Positions 9,212 to 16,488 of a stretch of DNA of 64,000 bases are shown here, piece after piece. How positions within the stretch are numbered: position 1 is the stretch's first letter; every line of letters starts with the position of its first letter. The notes under the pieces are model-generated. The model made no database searches, was not told the origin of the DNA, and saw nothing but the letters and a program-made list of their open reading frames with translations. The DNA is from Gemmatimonadaceae bacterium (GTDB lineage: Bacteria > Gemmatimonadota > Gemmatimonadetes > Gemmatimonadales > Gemmatimonadaceae), in contig JADZCT010000020.1 in the NCBI GenBank assembly GCA_020851455.1, forward strand, positions 62,001 through 126,000. Direction: 5' to 3'. The position numbers and the translations under genes were made by a program.

Positions 9212-10780
9212 ATGGTCCATCGCCTGATGCAAGCACTGTCAGCGCTGACAGCCGTCGCCGCAGCCATGGCGACGGCCACTGCCATGCCCGCTCGGATCGG
9301 CGCCCAGTCAATCTCCTCCGCTGACTCCGCGCTGGTCGCCCGGCTCCTCCTTGCGGAAGACCGGCGCGACACGTCGCAGGCGGCGTACGACGAAGGACTC
9401 CGGAGCGGCGACTCGCGAATCCGCGACATCGCACGTCGGGGCCTGGCGCGCTCGCGCGACCCGCGGTTCGCCGACCGCGACTCCATTGGGCCCCGGCCCG
9501 CCAAACCGCCGAAGTACGATGACCCGGCGTGGCGGCTGCGCTACAGACAACTGGGCAACCGCAACGACAACTGCGACGAGCTCGCCCACGGCTTGACGGA
9601 CAGCGCGTGGGCCGTGCGACTCCGTGCTGCGGACCTCCTCGGTGCAGCGTGCGCGGCCGATACTGCGGCCGTGGACACGCTCCGAGGATGGACGCGCAAC
9701 CTGCCCGCAAACTCCGCTCGCCGGAATGGCGGTGTTTCCTGGCACACGGCAGCGCACGGACTGCTTGCCCTGACTCGCGTCATGCCAGCCGAAGCCCGCG
9801 CCGCCCTCAGCCGGTTCACCTCGAGCAACATCTGGCATGTGCGCGTGTACGCTGCGCGCGCGGCCGCCGCGCTGAACGACACCGCTGCGCTCATCCGCCT
9901 CGCCGGCGACCGCGACGACAACGTCAGAGAAGCCGCGATAAGCGCGCTCGCGCGGGTGGCCGGCCACACCGCCGACGCGACAATCGTTCCCGCGCTCGCA
10001 ACCAAGGGATACCAGGCCGTACGCGCGGCCGCCGTGGCGCTCAGGGACACCCCGCTCAGGAAGCCCGCAACAGACGCGGCGATCGCGTCGGCCATTCGGC
10101 TGCGGCGTGACTCGAGCGAAACTTCGCGCGACGCAAGGCGCGCGGTCATTGCGCTGCTGGCGTCCGTCGCTGCGCCCGGCGATTGGCCGCAAATCAAACC
10201 GCTCACCGCGGACTTCGACTGCGTCATCGCCGCCGCGATCGCCGAACTTGGCCGCACGCTGGGCGACGCAACCGCGACGCCGTCGTGCTCGCCCTTGCCC
10301 GTCACCCTGCCGCAGGAAGCTGTGCGCCTGGCGATGGGAGGCGAAGCACGCCTCCGGGTCACCCTTGCCGACTCGAGCGGCGGCGGGTCGTTCGTTGTAC
10401 GGCTCCGCGGCGATGTTGCGCCAATCATGGCTGCGCGCGTCGTCGAACTCGCGCGCCGGGGGTACTACAATGGCCTCACGTGGCACCGCGTCGAGCCGGA
10501 TTTCGTGATCCAGGGCTTCAGTCCCGGCGCAAGCGAGTACATCGGATACCCGCGGTTCTTCAGCGACGAGCTTGGCGCCGTGCCTCATGTGCGCGGCACG
10601 GTTGGAATGAGCACCCGCGGGCACGACACCGGCGACGCCCAGTGGTTCGTCAACCTCAGCGATAACCTCCGCCTGAACCGTGACTACACGGTGTTTGCGG
10701 AGGTTTCCGAGGGGATCAACGTCGTGGACGGCGTGCTCGAGGGCGACGTCGTCGCGAAAGTCGAGGTGCTGCCGCCCTAG
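9212..10780 (+). CDS. Exported HEAT-repeat protein fused to a cyclophilin-type peptidyl-prolyl isomerase
   Basis: 522 residues. An AAGGAG site (9193-9198) precedes the ATG. Residues 1-32 are a signal peptide (ends IGAQ). Residues about 40-330 are repeated helical pairs rich in Ala/Arg/Asp with recurrent D-D-N-V-R-E-A-A-I-type and W-A-V-R-L-R-A-A-type turns, typical of HEAT/PBS-lyase repeats. Residues about 385-520 are a cyclophilin domain: VRLRGDVAPIMAARVVELA, the LTWHRVEPDFVIQGF strand with the catalytic Arg, and GTVGMSTRGHDTGDAQWFV with the Gln. These match PpiA/B-type prolyl isomerases. The HEAT array probably presents clients to the isomerase in the periplasm or at the membrane, which is inference. 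It ends convergently with the AhpD-like gene, sharing the CTAG tetranucleotide as both stop codons. Confidence 0.9.
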   Translation: MVHRLMQALSALTAVAAAMATATAMPARIGAQSISSADSALVARLLLAEDRRDTSQAAYDEGLRSGDSRIRDIARRGLARSRDPRFADRDSIGPRPAKPPKYDDPAWRLRYRQLGNRNDNCDELAHGLTDSAWAVRLRAADLLGAACAADTAAVDTLRGWTRNLPANSARRNGGVSWHTAAHGLLALTRVMPAEARAALSRFTSSNIWHVRVYAARAAAALNDTAALIRLAGDRDDNVREAAISALARVAGHTADATIVPALATKGYQAVRAAAVALRDTPLRKPATDAAIASAIRLRRDSSETSRDARRAVIALLASVAAPGDWPQIKPLTADFDCVIAAAIAELGRTLGDATATPSCSPLPVTLPQEAVRLAMGGEARLRVTLADSSGGGSFVVRLRGDVAPIMAARVVELARRGYYNGLTWHRVEPDFVIQGFSPGASEYIGYPRFFSDELGAVPHVRGTVGMSTRGHDTGDAQWFVNLSDNLRLNRDYTVFAEVSEGINVVDGVLEGDVVAKVEVLPP

Positions 10781-11346
10781 CCGGGCCGCCCCACGCCCAG
10801 TGCGTCCGCCATCCTGTTGATGTAGTTGAACCATGCGGCGATCGTCGCAACCTGCAGGATCGCGGTGTCGTCAAACCCGTGCGTCCGGAGTCCATCGAGC
10901 GTTGCGGGCGACACCTTCGTGGCGTCCTTCGTGATCATCTCGGCGTATTCGAGCATTGCGCGCTCGCGCGCGTCGAGCTTCGCCGTGCGCCAGTCCGTCT
11001 TGATCGCCTCCACCAGCGCTTCGTCCTTGGTCACGCGACGCAGAAACTCTGCGTGAGCGTCGGTTCAATACCTGCAATGATTCGCGACGGATACCACCGT
11101 TGCGATCATCTCGTGGTCTTTGCGCGAAAGCGGAAGCGACGGATCCATCGCCGCGCCGAACGTCGCAAAGGCGTGATACATCACGTCGGGCAGCAGAGTG
11201 TGCGACGAGCCGATCTGCCCTTCGGGCGGAATCTGCGGCTGCGACGGAAGCCGGTACTCGCCAGGATACATCTTCTTGTACTTCAAGGACGCTTCCCGTA
11301 CCTGTTCGGGAGCGTTCGCCGGGTCGTACGTCTTGATCCAGGTCAT
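10777..11346 (-). CDS. AhpD-like (carboxymuconolactone decarboxylase fold) peroxidase-related protein with in-frame TGA at the active site; candidate selenoprotein
   Basis: 189 codons from the ATG at 11346 (WIKTYDP start) to TAG at 10777, interrupted only by an in-frame TGA at 11067-11065 (codon 94). Reading TGA as selenocysteine (U) gives VANHCRYU followed by TDAHAEFLRR. This aligns with the family's redox motif, which normally reads NxCxYC followed by xxxH: Cys91 is kept, the resolving Cys is replaced and the following His98 is present. The rest is intact: KDHEMIATVVSVANH before, then LDARERAMLEYAEMIT and a FDDTAILQVATIAAWFNYINRMA helix typical of uncharacterised peroxidase-related enzymes. 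Family members use the CxxC pair to reduce peroxides or disulfides. Sec-containing AhpD-like proteins are known from other bacteria. A SECIS-like hairpin follows the TGA. The alternative is a point-mutated pseudogene, or two ORFs of 94 and about 85 codons if no Sec machinery exists. Confidence 0.8.
11038..11067 (-). promoter_or_regulatory. Bacterial SECIS-like hairpin directly after the in-frame TGA
   Basis: Reading the minus strand, TGA at 11067-11065 is followed by 16 bases, then a 5-base loop AGTTT (11048-11044) closed by a perfect 6-bp stem ACGCAG/CTGCGT (11054-11049 with 11043-11038). Bacterial SECIS elements recognised by SelB lie just 3' of the UGA inside the coding region. They have a short apical stem, a small loop with a G among its first two bases (often GU), and at least about 16 bases between the UGA and the loop. 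All of these are met here, at the lower limit of spacing. Because the region is also coding, chance formation is possible. Confidence 0.6.
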
Positions 11347-11395
11347 GGCCGGTTGCGGAGGGGGGAGCACAACGGTGCGCCGGGTCAAGGCATAC

Positions 11396-11401
11396 TATAA
11401 T
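11396..11401 (+). promoter_or_regulatory. Probable -10 box for the TolB/gamma-glutamyltransferase gene
   Basis: A perfect TATAAT within GCATACTATAATAGG, an AT-rich island in GC-rich DNA, 61 bases before the GTG start. No convincing -35 hexamer lies 16-18 bases upstream, so strength and exact use are uncertain. Confidence 0.45.
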
Positions 11402-11461
11402 AGGAAACGTGAGCGAGCGCGTACCTTTCGCCCGCATCGTCCGTACCACCGAGGCCCAATC

Positions 11462-14400
11462 GTGAGCATCGCGCGCGTCCCCGTCCTCCTGGCCCTCTGT
11501 TCTGCGGCAACCGTCATTTCTCCCACGCGCAGCGCCGTGCAGCAGGCCGCTGCCCCGCTGGACAATGCGCGCAGCCCGGCGTATGCAGCCGACGGACGGC
11601 TAGCCGCTTCCGTGAATGGCAACCTGTATGTTCAGGAAGCGGCAGGCGGCGCTTGGCGCCAGTTGACGCGCGGCCCCGCGTGGGACCGCGACCCGGCGTG
11701 GACGCGCGATGGTGCCATCGTGTTCTCATCCAACCGCGATGGCCGCTTCTCGCTGTGGCAAACCCCTGCAGCAGGCGGCGATGCATGGCGACTCACCGAC
11801 GCGAAGGACGATGACAGCGCGCCAAGCGTTGCCCCGGACGGTACGATCGCTTTCGTGCGCGGCTTCAGCGGCGCCGCCCGTATCTGGCTGCGCTCGCCTG
11901 ATGGCGACGAGAAGCGCCTGACGAACCGCGAGGAATCGGAGCTCGCGCCCGCATTCTCCCCCGACGGCAGCCACATCGCGTACGTGCAGGTCTTCGAAAC
12001 CGGCCGACGCCTCCTCGTACGCAACGTCGCAACCGGACGCGACGGAATGGTGACCGTGGATCGCATGCCGGAGTCGCTCGCCTGGGCGCCGGACGGCTTG
12101 CGGATCGCATTCTCCGCCGCCAGCTCGCCCGCCGGCGTATACGTGGCGGCAGCCAACGCGTCGTACGTGAACTTCGCTGCATCACGGCGCGGCGACGTCG
12201 CGTGGTCGCCAGATGGCCGCACGCTCGCCATCGCGGAGTACGACAGGGGCGGACCTTCGTACAACGGCGACCCGGCCCGACTGGGCGACCGCGCGGTCGC
12301 GGACCCGTTTGGAGACCGCAACCCGCTCGTACTGGTTGCCGCGCCGTTGGCGCCGGATGCCGACCGCCGCGAAGCCGCCGTCGGCGTCACGAACGACCGG
12401 GCCGCGCGCAACGCCGACACGTTCGACCGCACCTGGCAACGGACGGCCGACATCTACTTCGGAAGCGGCGCGCGCGCGCCGAAAGATGCGCGCGCCAGGT
12501 GGGATGCGCTGCGCGCCAGGTACCGCCTGCAGGCAGTGGCGGCCAAGGACGACGACGACCTCCAGCGTGTCCTCTACCGGATGATTCGCGAACGGCCCAA
12601 CCTGCGCGAACCGGCAAGCGGGCGCGCTGCAGTCTCGAGCGCTCATCCGGTCGCAACGGCTGCCGGCATCGAAATCCTCCGTGCGGGCGGGAACGTCGTT
12701 GACGCAGCCGCGGCCGTGAGCTTCGCGCTCGGCGTCGTCGAGCCAGACGCCAGCGGACCCGGCGGATACGGGCAGATGGTGATCGCCCTTGCGAAGAACG
12801 ACTCGCCAAAGCTCATCGAGTTCATGACCCGCGTTCCCGAAGAAGGCGGCCTCGACAATGCTTCCCTGCTCGTGAATGGCCGCTACCCGTCCGACGGGCC
12901 CGTCCTCGCCAACGTACCCGGCACCATCGCGGGGATGTACAGCGCGTACAAGCAGTACGGGTCGGGCAAGATCGCGTGGAAGGACATTGTCGCCCCTGCA
13001 ATCCGCGCCGCGCGCGAGGGCTACGTGGTGAGCGACGGACTCGCAACCACGCTCTCCCTCGAACGCGAGCATTTCCTCAAGTACGAAGGCAGCCGCGCAC
13101 TCTTCTTTCGCAACGGCAACCCGGCCATCGCGGGCGACACGGTGAAGAACCCTGATCTCGCCTGGGTGCTCGAGCAGGTTGCCGAGCGCGGCGCCGACGG
13201 CTTCTACAGGGGCCCTGTCGCCGAGAAACTCGCCAGCGATCTGCGCTCCCACGGCAATGCCATGAAGGTGAGTGACCTCAACCGCTATTTCGCGGTTGAC
13301 CGGGAACCCGTGCATGGCACCTACCGCGGCTACGGGATCTGGTCCAGCGCGCCGCCGGTTTCCGGCGGAGCTGACCTCGTGGGCAAACTCAACCTTGTCG
13401 AGCAGTACGGGCCTGTCCGTCCTTACTTCGACGATGCTGCATCATTCCATGCGCTGCTCGCCGCGTGGACGCTCGTTCCGCGCGGGCAGGTTGCCGACCC
13501 CGCCTTCTGGCCGGTGGACATCGCCGCGCAGGTAAGCAAGGACTCGGCAAAGGTGCGATGGACCTGCTTCCGGCCCGACCGTGCGGTGCGTGCATCCGAC
13601 GTTCGCCCGAACTCGATGGGATGCGACCCGGCGCCGCCCGGCTCCGGCGCCGGCAGCCCGGGCGCAGGTTCACTTGCCGCGGCGGGAGCGGCGCATGGCA
13701 CACCGCCCATGACGTCGGCGCTGGAGCCGTACACCGAATTGCTCGCCAGCGGGCTCGACCCGCGCAACTGCGAGCCGTTCCACGCCCGCGAAGTTGACCA
13801 CTGCCACATGACCGGCACCACGGCGTTCGTCGTCGCCGACAACGAGGGTAACGCGGTTGCGGTAACGCAGACTCTTGGCACGTGGGGTGGGAACTTCTAC
13901 GTGAGCCCCGGGCTCGGCTTCATCTACAACGACAAGCTCACCTCGTACTCGACCGACCCAAACGGCTTCGGTGCGCGTATTCCCTTCGCGCGCCACGGCA
14001 GCACCCTCGCGCCGACGATCGTCACGAAGGACGGACGCCCCGTATTCGCGGTGGGCGCCGCCGGAAACGCGTGGATCACATCGGCCGTGTTCGAGACGCT
14101 CCTCGGCCTCGTTGATTTCGGGATGACCCCCCAGCAGGCACTCGAGCAGCCACGCTTCCTGCCCGGCGGACGCGGCGGAGCCGCTCGAGCTGCGCCCGCA
14201 ACGGAAGCTCCGCTGCTCGCAACGGCCACCGCAGAGGGTGCGGGACGTGGAGGCCGCGGCGGGCGCGGAGGCATATTCGCCGGCCGCGGCGGCACCCCGG
14301 GACCTGTCTCGGTGCAGGTTGAGGACGGACTGTCACCCGACGTAGTCGCGAAGCTCCGTTCGATGGGATACGCGTTCGATTACGTGTCGCTCAAGGGCGA

Positions 14401-14500
14401 GCTGCGTGAGGGATACGGCGCCGCGGTTGCAATCAGTGGGAAGACTGTCACGGCCGGCGCCGATCCGCGCCGCGCCGGCGCCGCGGGTGCGGTTCCATGA
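11462..14500 (+). CDS. ggt: Exported fusion of a TolB-like beta-propeller and gamma-glutamyltransferase
   Basis: 1012 residues from the GTG at 11462, chosen because it starts a signal peptide (VSIARVPVLLALCSAATV); the open frame extends upstream without a plausible start. Residues about 35-310 are PD40/TolB-type repeats (DPAWTRDGAIVFSSNRDG, APAFSPDGSHIAYVQ, DVAWSPDGRTLAIAEY). From about residue 385 a full gamma-glutamyltransferase follows: SSAHPVATAAGIEILRAGGN, GPGGYGQM, and DHCHMTGTTAFVVADNEGN. Autocatalytic cleavage at the first Thr of the TT pair (about residue 786) would generate the N-terminal nucleophile. The usual TTH is TTA here. A Gly/Arg-rich insert (GRGGRGGRGG) interrupts the C-terminal part. 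GGTs hydrolyse or transfer the gamma-glutamyl group of glutathione and other peptides in the periplasm. The propeller fusion is unusual. Confidence 0.9.
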   Translation: MSIARVPVLLALCSAATVISPTRSAVQQAAAPLDNARSPAYAADGRLAASVNGNLYVQEAAGGAWRQLTRGPAWDRDPAWTRDGAIVFSSNRDGRFSLWQTPAAGGDAWRLTDAKDDDSAPSVAPDGTIAFVRGFSGAARIWLRSPDGDEKRLTNREESELAPAFSPDGSHIAYVQVFETGRRLLVRNVATGRDGMVTVDRMPESLAWAPDGLRIAFSAASSPAGVYVAAANASYVNFAASRRGDVAWSPDGRTLAIAEYDRGGPSYNGDPARLGDRAVADPFGDRNPLVLVAAPLAPDADRREAAVGVTNDRAARNADTFDRTWQRTADIYFGSGARAPKDARARWDALRARYRLQAVAAKDDDDLQRVLYRMIRERPNLREPASGRAAVSSAHPVATAAGIEILRAGGNVVDAAAAVSFALGVVEPDASGPGGYGQMVIALAKNDSPKLIEFMTRVPEEGGLDNASLLVNGRYPSDGPVLANVPGTIAGMYSAYKQYGSGKIAWKDIVAPAIRAAREGYVVSDGLATTLSLEREHFLKYEGSRALFFRNGNPAIAGDTVKNPDLAWVLEQVAERGADGFYRGPVAEKLASDLRSHGNAMKVSDLNRYFAVDREPVHGTYRGYGIWSSAPPVSGGADLVGKLNLVEQYGPVRPYFDDAASFHALLAAWTLVPRGQVADPAFWPVDIAAQVSKDSAKVRWTCFRPDRAVRASDVRPNSMGCDPAPPGSGAGSPGAGSLAAAGAAHGTPPMTSALEPYTELLASGLDPRNCEPFHAREVDHCHMTGTTAFVVADNEGNAVAVTQTLGTWGGNFYVSPGLGFIYNDKLTSYSTDPNGFGARIPFARHGSTLAPTIVTKDGRPVFAVGAAGNAWITSAVFETLLGLVDFGMTPQQALEQPRFLPGGRGGAARAAPATEAPLLATATAEGAGRGGRGGRGGIFAGRGGTPGPVSVQVEDGLSPDVVAKLRSMGYAFDYVSLKGELREGYGAAVAISGKTVTAGADPRRAGAAGAVP

Positions 14501-14609
14501 TGCCCCCGGCTCACACGCGAATGCGCCGCAGCAGCGAAATCGCCTCTCGCGACCGCCGGCCCCCCGGCGTATCTTGGCCCCGTTACCCCCTTCTCCGCGG
14601 AGAATTGTG

Positions 14610-16253
14610 ATGATGATGCGCCGTATTCTCACTCTTGTCGCCGTCGCTGTGCTGCCGTCGCTCGTGCTGGCCCAGGGCCGGGGCGGGCGCGGCGGCTTCA
14701 ACGCAGCCGATTCCATCAAGTACAAGTACCCAGGCACCGCCCAGCTCGAAAAGCTCAAGGCCGAGGCGGCCGCAGAGGTTGACAAGCAGGCAAAGCTGAT
14801 CCAGGTGATGGTTGACAAGGTCTTCTCGTTCGGGGAGCCTGCGTTCCAGGAGGTCGAGACCGCGAAGTACCTCACCGGGATCCTCGAGAAGGAAGGATTC
14901 AAGGTCCAGCGCGGCTACGCTGGCATCCCGACGGCATGGGTTGCCCGGTGGGGATCGGGCAAGCCGGTCATCTCACTCGGCTCCGACGTTGACGACATCC
15001 CGCAGGCTAGTAACAAGCCCGGCGTGGGCTGGCACGACCCGATCGTCGAGGGTGCGCCTGGCCACGGCGAGGGACACAACTCCGGTGTGCCGCTCAACAT
15101 CGCGGCGGCAATCGTCGTGAAGCGCATCATGGAGCGCGACAAAATCCCCGGCACGCTCGTGCTCTGGCCCGGCGTCGCCGAGGAACTCATGAGCGGCAAG
15201 GCTTGGTTCGTGCGCGAAGGGCTCTTCAAGGACGTGGACATCACCCTTTTCAACCACGTCGGCAGCAACCTCGGCGTGTCGTGGGGCCAGAGCGGCAGCA
15301 ACGCGCTCATCTCCGCGTTGTTCAAGTTCTCCGGGTCGAGCTCCCACGCCGCGGGCGCCCCGTGGCGCGGCAAGAGCGCGCTCGATGCGGTGATGCTCAT
15401 GGGCACGAGCTGGGAGTTCCAGCGCGAGCACATGCCCCTGGCCCAACGATCGCACTACGTCATCCCGGATGGCGGCGACCAGCCTAACGTCGTCCCGCCT
15501 ACCGCGTCCATATGGTTCTACTTCCGCAACCTCGATTACGAAACCACCATGCCGATGTTCGAGGACGGCAAGGTGAAGGCGCGCGCGGCGGCGGCTATGA
15601 CCGGCACCAAGCTGGATACCGTCATGATACTCGGCTCCGGCTGGAGCGGCCACTTCTCCCGTCCTGTGGCCGAAGCGATGTACCAGAACATCCTCAAGGT
15701 CGGATTGCCCAAGTGGGACGACAAGGACCAGACGATGGCCAAGGGCCTCCAGCATGAGCTCGGCGTTGCCGAAACAGGCCTTCCTACACAGGTCAGCGGC
15801 CTCGGCGGCCCCGCGACGAACCGCACTGGCGGCGGCTCCGACGACATCGGCGACGTGAGCTGGGTCGTCCCCACCATCACCCTGAGCTTCCCATCCAATA
15901 TCCCTGGCGCGCCTGGCCACAACTGGGCCAACGCGATCGCCATGGCAACACCCATCGCGCACAAGGGAGTGGTAGCCGGGGCGAAGGTCCAGGCGATGAC
16001 CGTGCTCGATATCCTCCTCACGCCGCAAGTCGTCGCGGATGCGTGGGACTACTTCAACAACGTCCAGACCAAGACCATCAAGTACAAGCCGTTCATCTCC
16101 GCATCCGACCAGCCGCCCATCTGGCTCAACAAGGAGCGGATGGACAAGTATCGCCCGCTGATGAGGCCGTTCTACTACGACGAAACGAAGTATCCGACGT
16201 ACCTTGACCAGCTCGGGATCAAGTACCCGACGGTACGCGGCATCGTGCCCTGA
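14610..16253 (+). CDS. Exported M20 family amidohydrolase, AbgB-like
   Basis: 547 residues. The ATG at 14610 lies seven bases after a CGGAGA site, and a GTG three bases upstream is also possible. A signal peptide (LTLVAVAVLPSLVLAQ) is followed by a short Gly/Arg-rich tract (GRGGRGGF). The M20 core has SLGSDVDDIP, GHGEGHNSG and GVAEELMSG, which supply the Asp, His and Glu ligands of the dinuclear metal site. A lid-domain segment SSSHAAGAPWRGKSALDAV and a late GAPGHNWANAIA metal ligand follow. The pattern matches p-aminobenzoyl-glutamate hydrolase subunit B and related amidohydrolases, about 60 residues longer than the E. coli protein. The usual GHACGHN loop is GHGEGHN. Substrate is not predictable; acylated amino acids are likely. 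It follows the ggt gene by 109 bases. Confidence 0.85.
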   Translation: MMMRRILTLVAVAVLPSLVLAQGRGGRGGFNAADSIKYKYPGTAQLEKLKAEAAAEVDKQAKLIQVMVDKVFSFGEPAFQEVETAKYLTGILEKEGFKVQRGYAGIPTAWVARWGSGKPVISLGSDVDDIPQASNKPGVGWHDPIVEGAPGHGEGHNSGVPLNIAAAIVVKRIMERDKIPGTLVLWPGVAEELMSGKAWFVREGLFKDVDITLFNHVGSNLGVSWGQSGSNALISALFKFSGSSSHAAGAPWRGKSALDAVMLMGTSWEFQREHMPLAQRSHYVIPDGGDQPNVVPPTASIWFYFRNLDYETTMPMFEDGKVKARAAAAMTGTKLDTVMILGSGWSGHFSRPVAEAMYQNILKVGLPKWDDKDQTMAKGLQHELGVAETGLPTQVSGLGGPATNRTGGGSDDIGDVSWVVPTITLSFPSNIPGAPGHNWANAIAMATPIAHKGVVAGAKVQAMTVLDILLTPQVVADAWDYFNNVQTKTIKYKPFISASDQPPIWLNKERMDKYRPLMRPFYYDETKYPTYLDQLGIKYPTVRGIVP

Positions 16254-16268
16254 TTTCGAAGTGACCTG

Positions 16269-16318
16269 GCCCTGTCAGGGGATACCGGGCAGACATGTCC
16301 GGGTTCTCCTGGCAGGGC
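16269..16318 (+). terminator. Large hairpin, probable terminator of the M20 gene
   Basis: GCCCTGTCAGG (16269-16279) pairs with CCTGGCAGGGC (16308-16318) over 11 bp with one G-U pair. A second, imperfect ACCGG/CCGG(G)T pairing lies inside. It starts 16 bases after the stop codon and is followed by CCCCATTTAA rather than a T run. It could also be part of the leader of the next operon. Confidence 0.5.
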
Positions 16319-16381
16319 TTCCCCATTTAATAGAGGGTGCACCACCGCCTGCAACGTGTATGATTACCAGGGTTGGCGGAG

Positions 16382-16401
16382 TTCGCCGGGTAACCGGCGA
16401 A
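16382..16401 (+). promoter_or_regulatory. GNRA-capped hairpin in the leader of the oxidoreductase operon
   Basis: Perfect 8-bp stem TTCGCCGG/CCGGCGAA with a GTAA tetraloop, flanked by CAGGGT upstream (16368-16373) and ACCCCTG downstream (16411-16417), which can form an outer helix with one bulge. The 235 bases between the M20 stop and the GTG at 16489 hold no gene. This layered fold suggests a structured 5' leader. I cannot match it to a named riboswitch class. Confidence 0.4.
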
Positions 16402-16488
16402 AGAGCGTTTACCCCTGTCCGCAACCAAGTCCCGGCCTGACGCCGTCGAGGCGCTCAGGCCAACCAGTACCCTTCGACCATCGGTACC

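Noticed and set aside
10777-11388. Reading the TGA-interrupted AhpD-like gene as a frameshifted or truncated pseudogene
   Set aside because: The two halves are in the same frame, nothing else is disrupted and the TGA falls exactly on a redox Cys with a SECIS-like hairpin. Pseudogene status remains possible and is listed as the alternative.
12182-13315. 377-codon minus-strand frame in the gamma-glutamyltransferase gene
   Set aside because: Shadow of a strongly supported enzyme; no domain or start context.
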